Positions 36,823 through 47,781 of a stretch of DNA of 64,000 nt are shown here, in pieces (positions within the stretch are counted from its first letter, which is position 1; the number at the start of each line of letters is the position of its first letter). Both the position numbers and the translations under genes were made by a program. Source of the DNA: Rugalucina vietnamica (lineage: Eukaryota > Mollusca > Bivalvia > Lucinida > Lucinidae); contig OZ024871.1 in NCBI GenBank assembly GCA_964017185.1, forward strand, positions 4,177,714-4,241,713, in the 5' to 3' direction. The notes below the pieces were generated by a model, which saw only the letters and a list, made by a program, of their open reading frames with translations, had not been told where the DNA came from and ran no database searches.

Positions 36823-37570
36823 TGTTATGAGCTAAATTTTAAGCATTTTGGGCTTATTTTATTGTTAGCATCTTTTGCAAATCATTTGATAATTTTGTAA
36901 ATTATCTTTTCCTAAGTTTGTCTCTCTTTCCTACATATTTGTTGTTTTTCTTCTTTCTTTCATCTGCCAAGCACAAAGAGTTGCATAAAGCCAAGCTAAT
37001 AAAAGATTATTGCCTCAATAAATACATTCTTGTAACAACATACTTAATTTGATATGGGGGTTTTAGACAATTTTAATGTGATTAGGGGGACTGTAGTTTA
37101 TTCATATCTATGGCATTTTTATTAATCTTGATTAAGGAATAATGATGGGAAAGCTAACCTTGTGTGGCATGCTTTTACAGCCCTATAAATAATCATTGGT
37201 CAATATGTTGACAATGTGGGTGTGGCTCATGCCCACAGGTTTGTGAGTTTTGAGTTCTGAAAATTAATGTTGGTTAGTTAGGATTTGCCAACTAAAGTGA
37301 AAACACATCTTCAATATTGTTCGGATTTTGCCAACTGCATGTACATTTAGAATTGTTAATAAAGTTTAAGCTTGGACATTTCCAGCATCTAGAACATTGT
37401 GAAATTGTAATACTTGAATTTGAATTGTGTTATTTGGAACTGCCAATTAGATTTTGAATTGAAACATTGAACAGAAAAGTGAATAAAAGAAGAACAAGAC
37501 TTTCTGTATTTATCTCCTCATTGTGTAATCCATGTTCAAGTTATTTAAACGCCCCAAGAACCTTATAACA
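36823..37570 (+). repeat. 3' LTR (748 bp)
   Basis: Matches the 5' LTR base for base on visual comparison, ends CCTTATAACA, followed by the ACAG duplication at 37571-37574. Confidence 0.95.
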
Positions 37571-37637
37571 ACAGACTCAACTGGAGCTGCAGAAAGATCA
37601 GTGAAATATAGATCATCATCTCATACCCCCATCATAC

Positions 37638-37673
37638 CTGAACAGAGTCAGGGTCTGGGTAAACATACTCAAC
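37638..37673 (-). CDS. caskin: caskin micro-exon (12 codons, putative)
   Basis: A pyrimidine-rich tract and TTACAG acceptor precede 36 bases reading VEYVYPDPDSVQ, followed by a GTATGA donor. It starts and ends in phase 0, as does the next exon at 28288, so inclusion or skipping keeps the frame. The composition (tyrosines, Pro-Asp pairs) suits a linker between the SH3 domain and the SAM pair, but 12 residues are too few for a homology claim. The LTR element ends 64 bp downstream of its donor. Further upstream exons were not seen. It could be a chance splice-like stretch. Confidence 0.5.
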
Positions 37674-37974
37674 CTGTAATAGGAAGATAATATAACAAAC
37701 ATGCATGTTGTCCACCTGACAGTAAGAAGAACTGAAATTCCAAGACAAAAACATAGATCATATGACTGAAATGAGCTCTGGCTGCAATGGAAAAACAAAG
37801 CTACATTATTATTATAAGACAAGTTTTGTTGCCCCAGATCACATAGATCACCTTGATAGTAAAACTCTGCCAAGTTTCTGTACTCAAGTAGATATCATGG
37901 CTGACAAATTTCATAGTCTCTTACAGGGTACTAACACAGTATTTCACAGGCTGTCCCTACTCATTTCTTCATAT

Positions 37975-38207
37975 GAGCCGCCTCATGGGAAAACTAACAA
38001 TCTGCATAGGCGAAAACAAAGTGTAGATCAGCTTCGCGGTAACCGCGAAGCTGATCAGCGCCTTTGTTTTCGCTACTCGGATAGTACAATTTTTCTTCTA
38101 CTTAAATCCGAAATTTCATGCTTCTAGCTCTTTTCTGTGCTTGTACAGGCCGGTTTGTGTCGGACCTGTTCGGAAACCACATTGTTGGTTTTCCCACGAG
38201 GCGGCTC
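37975..38207 (+). mobile_element. MITE family A copy
   Basis: GAGCCGCCTCATGGGAAAAC...CACGAGGCGGCTC, intact hairpin. Flanks ATAT/AATT do not match. Confidence 0.93.
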
Positions 38208-38417
38208 AATTATGGAATCTTTCACTCTTCAGCAAACTTCCCAAATATGGACAAATTGAATCTCAAAAAACATGTTACACATCCTGTGGGTCACCAAGAT
38301 GCACTATCTATATCATGACTTAGTCAATCTCGATCTGTCATTGGCTTATGTGATAAATTTTCTAGGAAAAATATAATGTATTTTTGCTTCCACTGACCTA
38401 GTTAGCATACATATGAC

Positions 38418-41200
38418 CAGTCGGGTAGAATTCCCGATCGAGAAGCCGGAAGGATGTTGTATTTTCAGGCATGCCGGTATTGATTATATTGCATTATGGG
38501 ATAGTTTGCTTCCCGTTCGGGAAGTTTTTGCACCGTATGTGGGTACCTATGTTTGAATGTACTAGCGATGTTCAGTTTTGCATTCAATTTTAAATAACCT
38601 GGATATATTGATTCTAGACTAATATTGCTACGATTCTACCGAGGCGGATTTTTTCTTGCGGCCTTTAACAAGTTTTAAATAATATCGACACAGCGAGGTT
38701 TTTTATTACCTCGTATTTTCCGACATTGCTTCCCGATGGGGAAGTTTCAAAGTCTTCAACAGCCTTGGATACTTACGTTTCATGAAATGTGATTACGTTT
38801 GAGTTGGTATTTACGTCCTACTTAGCAACATATCTCATATGGAATTTAAAAAAAATCGTCCGAATGACTTATGCCACTTTAGGCAAAGAATGGAAATGTG
38901 AAAGTAATGAATGAATGATCCATACATATTTTATGACGCACACAGTCCGTTAATTCCACACTAAAAACCGAGGTGAAAAAATAACTAATTTAACAAAAAA
39001 TAGGAAATAATACAGAAAGAACCTATCGCAAGCAGAGGGAGCAACTGTTTCCCTAAAGGTGGCCAATCAGTTACCCGGACTTGATATATGAAAACGTACA
39101 TTAAAGGTGTATAAACACAACATTCAGATCCAAAACATAAAACAGTAAATGAAATACAACAGAAGTATCGCATTGGAACGGTCAGTCATAACACGTAAGC
39201 ATACCAGTAATATGTGACAATCGTACCTGAGATACATGTATGATGAATGATGCCGGGATGAACAATAGCATGTACTTCCTTGGACAATTTATATTCCAGA
39301 ATTCATGATTAGCTCAATACAGTCTATGAAGGCAACCTTTGTCTTACATTACGAAAACATGCCCATGTAATATACATATTTTTTTTCTAAGTTGAAATTA
39401 TTGAAAAGTATCAATAGGAAAAACAAACAAACAAAACAACACCACATAAATTGTGGGTTCACGATCAGACCGCGGTTCTAACAAGTACCCACAATCTATG
39501 CTTTTTAGCAAAAATACGCAAAACAGGTATACCCATGTATACCCCAGGTATACCCATGTATACCCCAGTTTTACTGTATAAAAGTGGGGTTCAACGTGGT
39601 ATACGTTTCATGGACTTGTATTCCTGATGATGCATGCCTATATTCCAACACAAATCAAAACTAACAATTTTTCGAAATAAATCCATGCCACTTTGATCAA
39701 TGAATAAAACACGTCTGTTCATCCTGATAAGCTAGAATGACTAAACGTTATATTAAGGCTATTTTGGAGAGTGTAACCCGAGATGGATACCATCTTGGCG
39801 TTTTCTTCTCTATTTTTTATATTCATTTATCTAACAGATCTCATCTGTTTCATTTTGTAACTTTATGTGACAAATTATTTGGTCAATATTTTTATCGCTT
39901 TTTTAAAAGTGGGGCGTCCTTTGCTCAAAGGCAGATTGCAAATTAAGTATTCATTCTTTTTGACATTAAGTGGCATTTGGGTCGGACACGGGGTCAATGT
40001 CGGGTCCGCTTCAACACGATCTGGTTGCACGGTTGGTATAAGTATTGTTGTTATACATCCTACTCAGCAGCTATGGTCAAATTGAGACGGGACCTCGGTT
40101 TAAAAAGGTACAAGTAGGCAAAGATCAGGAAAAGGCGCAATCAGAAAAAGATTCCCACTCTAAAAACCGAGGTGGGAAAAAACCAAACCAACAATCAGGT
40201 ACTTATACCATGAAACATATCGTAAGCCGAATGAGCAGCTATTTTCCCAATAGGTGGCCACTCAGTTACCTTAACTTAACTAAAAATATGAAAACATACA
40301 TAAGGCGCCAACAGCACAAAAAAAAATTTTCAAACACCAAGACATAAAACGAAAAGAACCACCACAGAAGTATCGACTTGGAACGATCAGTAACACAAAG
40401 TTACTGGCGGGCTTAAACCGGTTTTACATGGCCATAACCTCACCCTCAGCTTCTGCAGTGGTTCATAACATTTAGTTAGTTATTCGGTCCTCGTGGTAAA
40501 GTCTCACCCGATGATAAGCATGGGAAAAGCCTCACGACAAGGCACACGTGGCTTAAACCACTTAAGCTATTGAGGCTTCGGCATACGAATTGGAATTGAG
40601 ACCTAGACAAATACTTATGATAAAAAGGGCATTCTCTTCTCATAAATGCAACAGTGTTTCTGTTTTCTTGCTTTGTTCCCTTCTTTCGGCATTGATAACT
40701 CTGGTTTGCCATATGTTTAGCCAGTTTTGATGCTAGACCAGCATACAGGAAGAGACTTTAAACCGAGGTCCTGTCTTAATATGACAACTAGCTGTTTGGT
40801 CGGACGTAAACACCAACACAACAACAAATAAACTTTTTGAAATGTGAAAATCCGAGGCGTTGCAAGACTTGAAACTTCCCCATCGGGAAGTAATGTCGGA
40901 AAAATGAGACAGTAAAAATGCTCGCTGTTTCGATATTATTTAAAAAATGTTAAAGGCCGTAAGAAAAAATCCGACTCGGTAAAATTGTAGCAATATTAGT
41001 CTAGAATCAATATATCCAAGTTATTTAGAATTTAATGCAAAACTGTGCATCGCGTGCACATTTAAACACAGGTTCCCAAGTATGCTGCAAAAACTTCCCG
41101 AAGGGGAAGCAAACTATCCCATAATGCAATATATTCAATACCGGCATGCCTGTAAATACAACATCCTTCCGACTTCTCGTTCGAGAATTCTACCCGACTG
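38418..41200. mobile_element. 2.8-kb element with ~370-bp terminal inverted repeats
   Basis: Left arm 38418-~38770 and right arm ~40860-41200 are inverted copies at roughly 85-90% identity by eye; ends CAGTCGGGTAGAATT. ATGAC is repeated on both flanks (a 5-bp duplication). The interior has no transposase. It holds a diverged direct repeat (about 38960-39190 versus 40155-40400), a family B copy (39346-39630) and a SINE-like CTCAGCAGCTATGGTC stretch in both orientations (near 40065 and 40775). Superfamily not determined. Confidence 0.87.
39346..39630. mobile_element. Foldback family B copy nested in the 2.8-kb TIR element
   Basis: CATTACGAAAACATGCCCAT start, ACCCACAATCTATG arm, duplicated CCAGGTATACCCATGTATAC block, and ATTCCTGATGATG end as in the copy at 1324. 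Confidence 0.82.
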
Positions 41201-41870
41201 ATGACCTACTTATAAAATGATATATCATATGAGAGCATCACTGATTAAATTCTAAATCAATATCTAAATCTTAGGGCTGAAGAAAATTGCAAGCTAGGGT
41301 TACTTATTACTGATCAAAGAAGCAAAAATGGTTATTAAAATGAATTCGATTCGGAGAAAGATTTTTTTCTCTCCAAAAACCTTTAATTACTTATCAGTGA
41401 CCATCTTAAGTGTGTTCATAGAGAGTGTTGAACACTAAGCGATACGTGTAAAGCTCAAAAGTTCTGTCATTAGCAAAACATGCGGCATTTGTACATTTTG
41501 GGTCCTGAGAGGTGATTTCTGGGTGTGCTATAGGTTAACCATGTAACTGGATGTCTTGTAAACACAGTTTGTCTTCCAAATTGTAATCATTGTAGTACAT
41601 AGTCATAAACAAACTCCCAGACATGAATGAAAAATGCAATTTCTATGGACAAAATCACTGATTTCCCTAGAGCATGGGTAAATAGATTTGTCTCCATGTT
41701 GTAACTGGGACAAACATGAATCTAGGTGACAAATCTGAAGAGAGATTAGGGCTTTTTTAGAACACAATAAAGTTTAGAGTTCTTTAAGACAGTAAGACAG
41801 TCCGTGCAGCTCTGAACCAAATACAGAACCAGATCGAGAAAAATCTGTCTCCTAACTTTCAGACCAGGTC

Positions 41871-42104
41871 CAGAGGCTATAAAACTTTTTTCAAGCTCAG
41901 CTCAGCTGAGCATGAAATTTCAACTGCTCATAAATGTTGAAATAGTCAAAATTAATGAAAAATTCAGGTTCAAAACTCAAAAACTAGTAATTTATCCTGC
42001 TCATAAATGTTAAAATGCCAACAATTGTTGGCATTTTAACATTTATAAGCAGGATAAATTTTAGTCTCAGCTGAGTTGAGCATGCAAAAGTTTTATAACC
42101 TCGG
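41871..42104. mobile_element. Small foldback element with 9-bp target duplication
   Basis: Ends CAGAGGCTATAAAACTTTT and, inverted, CCGAGGTTATAAAACTTTT. GACCAGGTC is repeated on both sides. The centre is a perfect palindrome around GCCAACAATTGTTGGC with long CATAAATGTTAAAAT arms. An 8-9-bp duplication and a CAGAGG-type start suggest a hAT- or Mutator-type MITE. Confidence 0.8.
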
Positions 42105-42285
42105 GACCAGGTCGGACAGTAAGCCAGCACAGCCCAGCAGTTGAGCTCAGTCACGGAAGATACCTTAAAGGCTTGAAATTATGAATTTAGGAAAATCAAA
42201 GAAGCTGATCAGCTGAGCAGTTACCATGCAGCCAACCCCAGCATTTTGTTTTGCCCTTGCAAAAAGCAGGTTTTATTATTTATGA
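42105..42285 (-). mobile_element. Degraded MITE family A relic
   Basis: Scattered family A words in order (GGTCGGACAGTAAGCCAGC, GGCTTGAAATTATGAATTTA, AAGCTGATCAGC, CAAAAAGCAGGTTTTATTAT) with poor ends. Confidence 0.5.
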
Positions 42286-42891
42286 GACAGCTGAGACAGA
42301 GAGTGACCTGTCTAGAACTAGTCTTTAATCATAGGATATTCCCGACAAATCCCCGTAAGCCAAGAAAATGTCTTCAATCTATTCTCAGACTTTCCATCTA
42401 TTCTGTAATCATCGTCATAATCATATTTCAAATGTGACAATCGAGAAAACGCAACTACGGAACAGAAGTAAAGCTACATGTACCATAGTTGAAAAAGAAT
42501 CATACAACAAAAAAGCTAAAATAAAAAAAATGCCTAATCAAACCTTTCAGTTGTTATACTGAGCCCTCAAGAAAAGAAAGATGCATAAATTTTCTGAAAT
42601 ATTGGCAGTATATGTCCATTTCTGGGCAGCTGTATGCTGTTAGCCCTGGTCATATATTGTGGTCAAAAATGTCATCAAGATACAAAACAATGGAAATAGC
42701 ATTGTCTATGCTGACAGGAAGATTATCTTCTATTTTGAAAATAGCTTCCAGTAAAACCATCATCAGGATGTGAACACAGTTCAACATCTTATTCCAAAGA
42801 CTTGTAGCTGAATATGAAACCAACAACCGTGGATGAAACCAACACCCACAGAATTGCAGAGCCAACCTAAGAGTACCATAGTCATTTTTAT

Positions 42892-43125
42892 AAGCCGCCT
42901 CATGGGAAAACCGACAATCTGCATATGCGAAAACAAAGGCACAGATCAGCTTCGCAGTAACTGCTAAGCTGATCAGTGCCTTTGTTTTCGCTACACGGAT
43001 AGTACAATTCCTCTACTTTCTAAATCCAAAATTTCCAGTCTCTAGCTATCTTCTGTGATAGTACAGCCCGGTTTGTGTCCGACCTGTTCGGAAACCACAT
43101 TGTTGGTTTTCCCACGAGGCGGTTC
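42892..43125 (+). mobile_element. MITE family A copy
   Basis: Same internal order as the consensus, first base changed (AAGCCGCCTC), ends GAGGCGGTTC; no matching duplication. Confidence 0.9.
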
Positions 43126-43251
43126 ATATATTATACCTCAGAATAAACAACTTTTAAGACAGATCAATGCAATTCATATGCAAATCCTGGACAGCAAGAG
43201 GATTTACTTCAAAGCTAACAGTAAAATCTTCTATCATTTCAACATCAGGGG

Positions 43252-43488
43252 CTGGATGTTCAAAATTAATGATGTCGTTAATTAGTTAACGATCCGTTAA
43301 ATTTTCAAATGGCAGTATTACAAATACACTGTTATTTTTTGTTGAAAAAATGTGAGAATCCTTTGCAATGCAAAGGATTCTCACATTTTATCAACAAAAA
43401 GTAACAGTGTATTTGCTTGTGTAGTCGGCATTTACTTAACATTTTGAGGTCTTGATGACGTTAAGCTAACAAAGTTTTGAACAACTGG
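43252..43488. mobile_element. Foldback family C copy
   Basis: Same central palindrome as at 2569 (AATGTGAGAATCCTTTGCA, then the reverse) and a matching TTTTGAACAACTGG end. The outer arms contain GTTAACGA/TCGTTAA-like runs as in the first copy. Confidence 0.9.
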
Positions 43489-43862
43489 TCTCAGGTATTC
43501 TATCTCCTCCAGGTTAATCTGCTCCATAAGAATCATCATTAAGATCACTATCAATACATCATGATGCCAAAATGTTTGGACATAAAATATCAAATTTAAA
43601 AGTTTAAAGCAAATGTACAGATAAATGTCACAGTCAGTCTGACATGCCTCCATACTGTTTTCTGGATCCAATTTGTCTATAAAACAAACTAAAGATCATA
43701 TAGATTGATATCAATAATAAGTCCTTGATGAGTATCTACTGATGTAGAGATAGGATTCAACCAGGATGAGCAAACTCTGAACATCTTTCAGCAATACTAT
43801 GTGTTGATAACAACTTCAAACAGATAAGATGGCACCAAGGTGATTCTGACCTACTCTGCTAG

Positions 43863-44362
43863 AACTGTGGGTCTGATCCACAATGTAACTGAGGGTCTGA
43901 TCCCACAATGTAACTGAGGGTCTGATCCCACAATGTAACTGAGGGTCTGATCCCATAATGTAACTGAGGGTCTGATCCATAATGTAACTGAGGGTCTGAT
44001 CCCACAATGTAACTGAGAGTCTGATTCCACAATGTAACTGAGGGTCTAATCCCACAATGTAACTGAGGGTCTGATCCCACAATGTAACTGAGGGTCTGAT
44101 CCCACAATGTAACTGATGGTCTGATCCCACAATGTAACTGAGGGTCTGATCCCACAATGTAACTGATGGTCTGATCCCACAATGTAACTGAGGGTCTGAT
44201 CCCACAATGTAACTGAGGGTCTGATCCCACAATGTAGCTGAGTGTCTGATCCCACAATGTAACTGAGTGTCTGATCCCACAATGTAACTGAGTGTCTGAT
44301 CCCACAATGTAACTGAGGGTCTGATCCCACAATGTAACTGAGGGTCTGATCCACAATGTAAC
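43863..44362. repeat. 25-bp minisatellite, about 20 units
   Basis: Tandem units of CTGAGGGTCTGATCCCACAA followed by TGTAA with few substitutions (GTGTCTG, ATGGTCTG variants). Because 25 is not a multiple of three and the unit lacks minus-strand stops, all three minus frames stay open as one cycling 25-residue repeat. None is a gene. Confidence 0.97.
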
Positions 44363-46544
44363 TGTTAATGTTCTGCTTTCTGTAATGCAATTTAGCAAAG
44401 CTTCAAAAGTTTAAGCTGCAACTGCTTTGGCCTCATGGATAACCGCTTTGGCCTCATGAATTTTTAGCTTGATGCAGCCAACCTAGAGCCAACAGTCAAT
44501 CCTTGGTTCAGTACTGTTCTGAGCCATTTTCATTCTCAAGTGAAAAGGTTTTAGGAAAAGCTTGGTATGACCAAATCTTATTCTACAAGATATATCTGAG
44601 CCCAATTCAGAACTCAAGTACTTGCAAGTAGATATATGATCAGAAGATGCTCTGTACTTATGATAGTGACCTGAGTAACCCCCATCTAATAGGATCAACT
44701 AATTGGTTTGACATACCTAATAAAACTAATCAAATGCCACTTGAGATAGATGTGTACTGTACCAGTCTTATAGAAAAGAAAATCTGCTTTTAGGGAGGAG
44801 GGACATCTCAGACTGGGCTGCAAAAACATTTGGTAACCCTGGTTTTTCTGTATAGGAAAATGGGATCAAAGCTAGTCTCTTGAGCTTAGCGGGGCTGGTT
44901 TGATTCCCACCCCAGTGAGATGTACAGACGACAGGTTCTCCTGACTAGGCTCATGTTAGTCTGGAGAATCTCTATGCTGGCAAACACTCATGTTTCTTCT
45001 TCTTTTACTACTATTTTGTTGTTGTTTACATTGCCTAAAATCAAAACAGGTAATCTCAATACTACATAATTTCTAAACACATGTGATTGCCTATGAGTAG
45101 ATGATGTCCACATAAGCTCGGTGTTCACAAAAGTCTGTCAAATGACCGATGATTCAATGAAAAAAGTGGGCAAAAAGAGTCAATACGATGTCAGGCACAC
45201 ATCCAGAGTCTGTCTTGATTGCAGGTGCGATCCTGCTCTGCTAGGGTATATTCAAATACCTGAATATATAAGAACTGTAATGAACCCAGTCAAAACTGAA
45301 GCAATTTCCTGTCCTAGAAACCATACTTATCAGGAACCAAAGTAGACCAGTAACAAGTTTCAGACCAGTTATAAGAATTCATCAATACCAAACAATCTGA
45401 TAAATGCTGCTAACTCAGACAAGATGATATCAACTTTTTGTCATCTAGAATATTTTGACAGGACGATGAAGAACAGAGAATGCTACATTTTGGAGATATA
45501 AATTTGCTCATGTAAGCTAACAACTCCTTTCTTGGAAACAGAACATAAGAAGGTACAAGTAGGCAATGATCAGGACATGGCACAATCAGAACGAAATTCC
45601 AACTCCACAAACTGAGTTTGTTAAATCTGGGCTGCACTTCAAAGTGAGGTAACTTTACATTGCCCTAATCTTGGGAGTCTAAATATTTCTGTTATTTCTG
45701 GTGTCAGATTCCTGGCCCAATTCCTCATCCAATATACACAATTTCTGTCCAATATAAACAGCTACAGATTGATCTTCCACCTGTTAACTAGAACCTGGCA
45801 GGTGAAATACATACACTAATTTTAGCAAGTAGGTAACAATTTAAATTTAATAAGCACAACACACCCTAGACTGCTGCTCAGTTCGACAAATTAGTCCAAT
45901 ACTCAAAATAAAATGTGGTAATGAACGAGACTTTGGAAGAGTCTAAACACACCCCTTTGCATTGATGGGTGACTACCTGCCATCTGAATGTGGACTTTAG
46001 TAAACTTCATCATTCGTTTAGACTGCTATCAGGGCTATTCCAGTAAAACATAAGTACGGGGGGAAGAAGGCACTTTGAATTTTGACCCTCCACCTATAGA
46101 AGAGAATTTCATCTCGACTGAGCCACCTACAAAACCGTTCATTTCAATAAAACACCCTCCTACAGAAGCAAAATTCGAAATTCCGATTCGGGGTCCATGT
46201 TGTACCGCCTGCTTTAAAAGAGAGCAGTTTCCCTTGCGGTCCGTATAAACACCCAAAACGTATTCGGGCTGTTTCGACCCAAACCAATCACTACCATTCG
46301 GCAAACGTCCCAAAGGCGTTTCTCCGCCTTGCCAGCACAGAATTTATCACAAACCCCATCAAATGTCCAAAATAAATAACAAACACTCCCAAATCTATAG
46401 TGTTTGTAAGGTATTTTAGTGTTAGTAATGTATTTTAATGTGTGATGGGAGTGGCATGGGTGAAATCTCAGTGGTATGTTAAAAACAGAGCATTCCATAT
46501 AGCCCCACATTACAAGTGTGTGTGTGTGCATGCGTGCATGTATG
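44363..46544. other. Intergenic or intronic sequence, no gene seen
   Basis: A SINE-like stretch with a B-box-like GGTTTGATTCCCACCCC lies near 44890-44990, and a (GT)n run at 46516-46529. Open frames at 45121, 45410 and 46035 have no recognisable domain. Confidence 0.55.
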
Positions 46545-46583
46545 TATAGCCCAGTCCAATAAGTTGATTATCCGCCCCTGCGA
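46545..46583 (+). repeat. Left terminal inverted repeat of the two-gene transposon
   Basis: TATAGCCCAGTCCAATAAGT onward; pairs with 56189-56227 with about 30 of 39 positions equal. Likely transposase binding site and promoter-proximal, since the transposase ATG is ~85 bp away. Confidence 0.88.
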
Positions 46584-46666
46584 ATTACTCCCCTTTGATA
46601 CTCTTCTTCGTTTTGAAAATCGATAAAGTCCCGGCGTTGATTTTCATCCACTTCCGGAGCGTAAAA

Positions 46667-46936
46667 ATGGCAGATATTGCATCGAGAGACAGACATTATT
46701 GTGTTGTTTGTTCTAATTATCGCGGAAAAGTTGTTGAAAATCGTGTTGTTCAGTTGCACAGATTTCCGTCAGACGACAGATTACGAAAAGCTTGGATTAG
46801 ACGGATTAAGTTGATCAAGCCAAACTACAAATGGAACACTTATCAACGGCTGTGTTCTGAACATTTCACCCACGGTAAAAAGAAAGGAAATGAAATTCCG
46901 TCAGTGTTTGGCAAGAAAACTTTCGAAAGTATCCAG
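46667..46936 (+). CDS. Transposase exon 1: THAP zinc finger
   Basis: ATG at 46667 (aaaaATGg), 90 codons, then a GTAAAA donor. It is a THAP domain: C12-x2-C15, F33-P34, W43 in LRKAWIRRI, and C63-x2-H66 followed by F, with IPSVF in place of the usual VPTIF. THAP fingers bind DNA and serve P-element-like and ISL2EU-type transposases as end-binding domains. It ends in phase 0 and joins to the exon at 47782, giving a 539-residue protein. The in-frame stop would come soon after the donor if unspliced. Confidence 0.92.
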
Positions 46937-47781
46937 GTAAAATATATCGTTTTGTATCGTTTTTAGATCTATATGCGTTTTAAAATCTTAAAATTTAAAG
47001 CTGGCTTCAGGAGGTGGAAATACTGGGTGGTCCAAAAGAGTGATTCTTTTTAGTACATATAATTATTTAGTACATATTTATTAAACTTGTGTTAGAATAT
47101 AAATCTTATTAGTGACTTCTCATATTTTTTGGTTTCCACCAGGGAGGTGTCATAACTCAGTCATTATTGGTTTCATGTATTAATGGATTTTTTTTTTTTC
47201 ATTCAGGTGAACAACCCTTTCAATATCATTTTAGCTCATATGAAAGCCTCAGCCCCTGAGGCTAACAGTACTGACTGCTGTTTTGTAATCACTCGATCAT
47301 TTCACGGCTGTGTCCCAGGTGTGGGTTTGAGCCCTGCACTGGCCACAAGTGAGACAAGCGAACTCCTAGTCAGCAATGTTTCAGTCATGTCTGGACAAAC
47401 ATGCGCGGATCCAGAAATTTTCATGAGAGGGGGTCCAACGAAAATGGTTATTTTTGGTAACAGACGAGGGGGGTGGGGGGGTCCAACCCCCCAAAAATCC
47501 CGAAATTACCTTTTTTTAGGTAAAATTTTCAAATTCCAGGGGAGAAAAAACACCCGGCACAACCAAAAGCATATAATGTGGCTTGTCTCACGTGTATGGT
47601 GTGGGGCTGAATCCACACCAGACAGTGGTAGTATGGTCAAATGATTAAGCACGTTATTAAAATCAGGGCTCTTAACCACCTGCCCATGGAGGGCTCTTAT
47701 ATTAATGGAATATACAAACTCATATCATGTATTGATATCATTTTTGAATGATGTTAATGATTTTATTTGTTTATTTTTCAG
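46937..47781 (+). other. Transposase intron
   Basis: Bounded by GTAAAA and TTTTCAG. A second acceptor-like site (T-tract then CATTCAG at 47206) opens a frame to 47644, but that text includes a dispersed-looking repeat (GCGGATCCAGAAATTTTCAT) and a SINE-like B box (GTGGGTTTGAGCCC), and it ends before the DDE exon. I treat it as intronic. Confidence 0.75.

Larger units (their letters stand above)
30929..37570 (+). mobile_element. LTR element with identical LTRs and a single non-pol ORF
   Basis: Two 748-bp direct repeats (30929-31676 and 36823-37570) that I read as identical enclose a 5.15-kb interior. LTR termini are TGTTAT...ATAACA, and ACAG is duplicated at both flanks. A primer-site-like TGGTGATCGAATTC starts 3 bases after the left LTR, and a purine tract precedes the right LTR. 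The only gene is a 297-codon ORF next to the left LTR. No reverse transcriptase, integrase or protease is present; 32671-36822 is non-coding. It is therefore a non-autonomous (LARD-like) element and probably recent. It lies antisense in a caskin intron. Confidence 0.93.
5526..37673 (-). other. caskin: caskin gene, 3' part (eight coding exons)
   Basis: Eight exons on the minus strand join in frame through GT-AG sites, in the order 37638-37673, 28094-28288, 15028-15222, 14067-14279, 11344-11482, 7814-9928, 6955-7012 and 5526-5640. The product is the C-terminal ~1,020 residues of a caskin: linker, two tandem SAM domains, proline-rich region, C-terminal helix. Caskins are scaffolds that bind CASK and LAR phosphatases; their tandem SAM domains polymerise. 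The family also has N-terminal ankyrin repeats and an SH3 domain, which I did not find at higher coordinates in this window. The ~12.9-kb and ~9.3-kb introns are swollen by transposons. Identification rests on SAM1/SAM2 motifs, the TIKQR motif, the APPPPPKR stretch and the DELDAML C-terminus. Confidence 0.93.

Noticed and set aside
43863..44362. CRISPR-like array
   Set aside because: Units are directly contiguous with no unique spacers, and the genome is eukaryotic.
43816..44398. Three overlapping minus-strand ORFs of 114-179 residues
   Set aside because: They are frame-shifted readings of one 25-bp minisatellite; no start context, domain or non-repeat sequence supports a gene.
46035..46531. 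Minus-strand ORFs just outside the two-gene transposon
   Set aside because: No recognisable domain or splice support, and they lie outside the inverted ends, so they are not transposon genes.
47183..47644. Possible extra exon of the transposase
   Set aside because: It follows an acceptor-like site, but includes a SINE-like and another dispersed-looking repeat and does not connect to the DDE exon; exon 1 joins the 47782 exon in phase without it.
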